Shown: in pieces, positions 63,571-64,000 of the stretch
Position numbering within the stretch: the first letter of the stretch is position 1
Layout: each line of letters begins with the position of its first letter
Source: Streptomyces sp. NBC_00376
Lineage (GTDB): Bacteria > Actinomycetota > Actinomycetes > Streptomycetales > Streptomycetaceae
Direction: 5' to 3'
Assembly (NCBI RefSeq): GCF_036077095.1
Contig: NZ_CP107960.1
Location: forward strand, 6,386,001-6,450,000
DNA: 64,000 bases
Program-made: the position numbers and the translations under genes
Notes under the pieces: generated by a model
The model's input: only the letters and a program-made list of their open reading frames with translations
Databases searched by the model: none
What the model was told of the DNA's origin: nothing

Positions 63571-64000
63571 ATGAACATCATGCTTTTCCACTCGACGTAC
63601 GGTCTGCGCCCCGCGGTGCACGCGGCGGCCGGCCGGCTTCGCGCCGCCGGGCACGAGGTGCATGTGCCCGACCTCTTCGAGGGGCGCACGTTCGAAACCG
63701 TCGAGGAGGGCCTGGCCTTCAAGGAAGAGGTGGGCAAGGACGAACTGCTCAGGCGGGCCGTGCTGGCCGCCGCCCCCTACTCCGACCGGGGTCTGGTGTA
63801 CGCGGGTTTCTCGTTCGGCGCCTCCACCGCGCAGACCCTGGCGCTCGGCGACGAGAAGGCCCGCGGTCTGCTGATGTTCCACGGCACGTCGGACATCGCC
63901 GAGAACGCGTCCGTGGACGAGCTGCCGGTACAGCTGCACGTCGCCGACCCGGACCCCTTCGAGACGCACGACTGGCTGAACTCCTGGTACCTGCAGATGC
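63571..64000 (+). CDS. dienelactone hydrolase-family protein (5' part)
   Basis: Start of an alpha/beta-hydrolase; 143 codons before the window ends. NIMLFHSTYGLRPAVHAAAGRL and EVHVPDLFEGRTF are typical of dienelactone hydrolase-like proteins. The nucleophile elbow is GFSFGAS, with Ser rather than the Cys of true dienelactone hydrolases. ATG at 63571 or, in frame, 63562. Function unknown. It diverges from the MscS gene across about 30 bases, so promoters overlap. Confidence 0.82.
   Translation, partial: MNIMLFHSTYGLRPAVHAAAGRLRAAGHEVHVPDLFEGRTFETVEEGLAFKEEVGKDELLRRAVLAAAPYSDRGLVYAGFSFGASTAQTLALGDEKARGLLMFHGTSDIAENASVDELPVQLHVADPDPFETHDWLNSWYLQM

Overview
The window is a stretch of chromosome from a Streptomyces-type actinobacterium. 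The evidence is very high G+C with strong third-position GC bias, frequent GTG starts, a dcw (division and cell wall) cluster in the order rsmH-ftsL-ftsI-murE-murF-mraY-murD-ftsW-murG-ftsQ-ftsZ-pgeF-yggS-sepF-yggT-divIVA, and protein sequences that read as close relatives of Streptomyces core proteins. I saw no rRNA, tRNA, insertion sequence, prophage or CRISPR array. This is mostly conserved core chromosome with a few accessory genes.

Positions 1-7,370 hold the 3' end of a D-2-hydroxyacid dehydrogenase, a fused anthranilate synthase under a complete trp attenuator, a type II DAHP synthase, an iron pair (bfd with an iron box, and bfr), a molybdopterin oxidoreductase, a His-rich membrane protein behind a CsoR-like operator, and endonuclease IV. 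Positions 7,370-17,530 hold a four-PASTA Ser/Thr kinase, the thiOSG operon with a TPP riboswitch, a small conserved protein, a ferredoxin-reductase-like flavoprotein, a secreted PNGase A-like protein, an Rv2175c-like DNA-binding protein, thiE and metF.

Positions 17,570-32,980 hold a membrane protein with a Tyr/Gln/Gly-rich tail, a phytoene-desaturase-like oxidoreductase, a DUF4126 protein, an autoregulated ABC ATPase/YhgE-Pip/TetR operon with a 26-bp palindromic operator, a SAV_6107-type HEPN protein, a methyltransferase, a DUF3040 protein, a MoxR/DUF58/transglutaminase operon and a beta-carbonic anhydrase.

Positions 33,359-51,253 are the dcw cluster. Most of its genes overlap or nearly abut, so they are probably translationally coupled. 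The clear breaks are before ftsZ, where two promoter-like sequences and two leader hairpins lie, and before sepF. divIVA ends at a strong terminator.

From 51,600 onward come ileS (opposite strand, with a T-box whose two alternative helices can be read from the sequence), a DksA/TraR-like protein with a histone-like tail, lspA, a RluD-family pseudouridine synthase, a GNAT acetyltransferase, a Tat-exported GH95-like glycosidase, a Na+/H+ antiporter, an MscS-type channel and the 5' part of a dienelactone-hydrolase-like gene.

Three RNA switches of different classes (trp attenuator, TPP riboswitch, T-box) control amino-acid, cofactor and tRNA-charging genes. Several operator-like palindromes have no obvious assigned regulator. 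I found no convincing large novel system. The best leads are the CsoR-like site before the His-rich DUF4396 gene, the HEPN protein with an intact Rx4H motif, mini-ORFs bridging cell-wall genes, the atypical DksA zinc site and the PNGase A gene placed in a core block.
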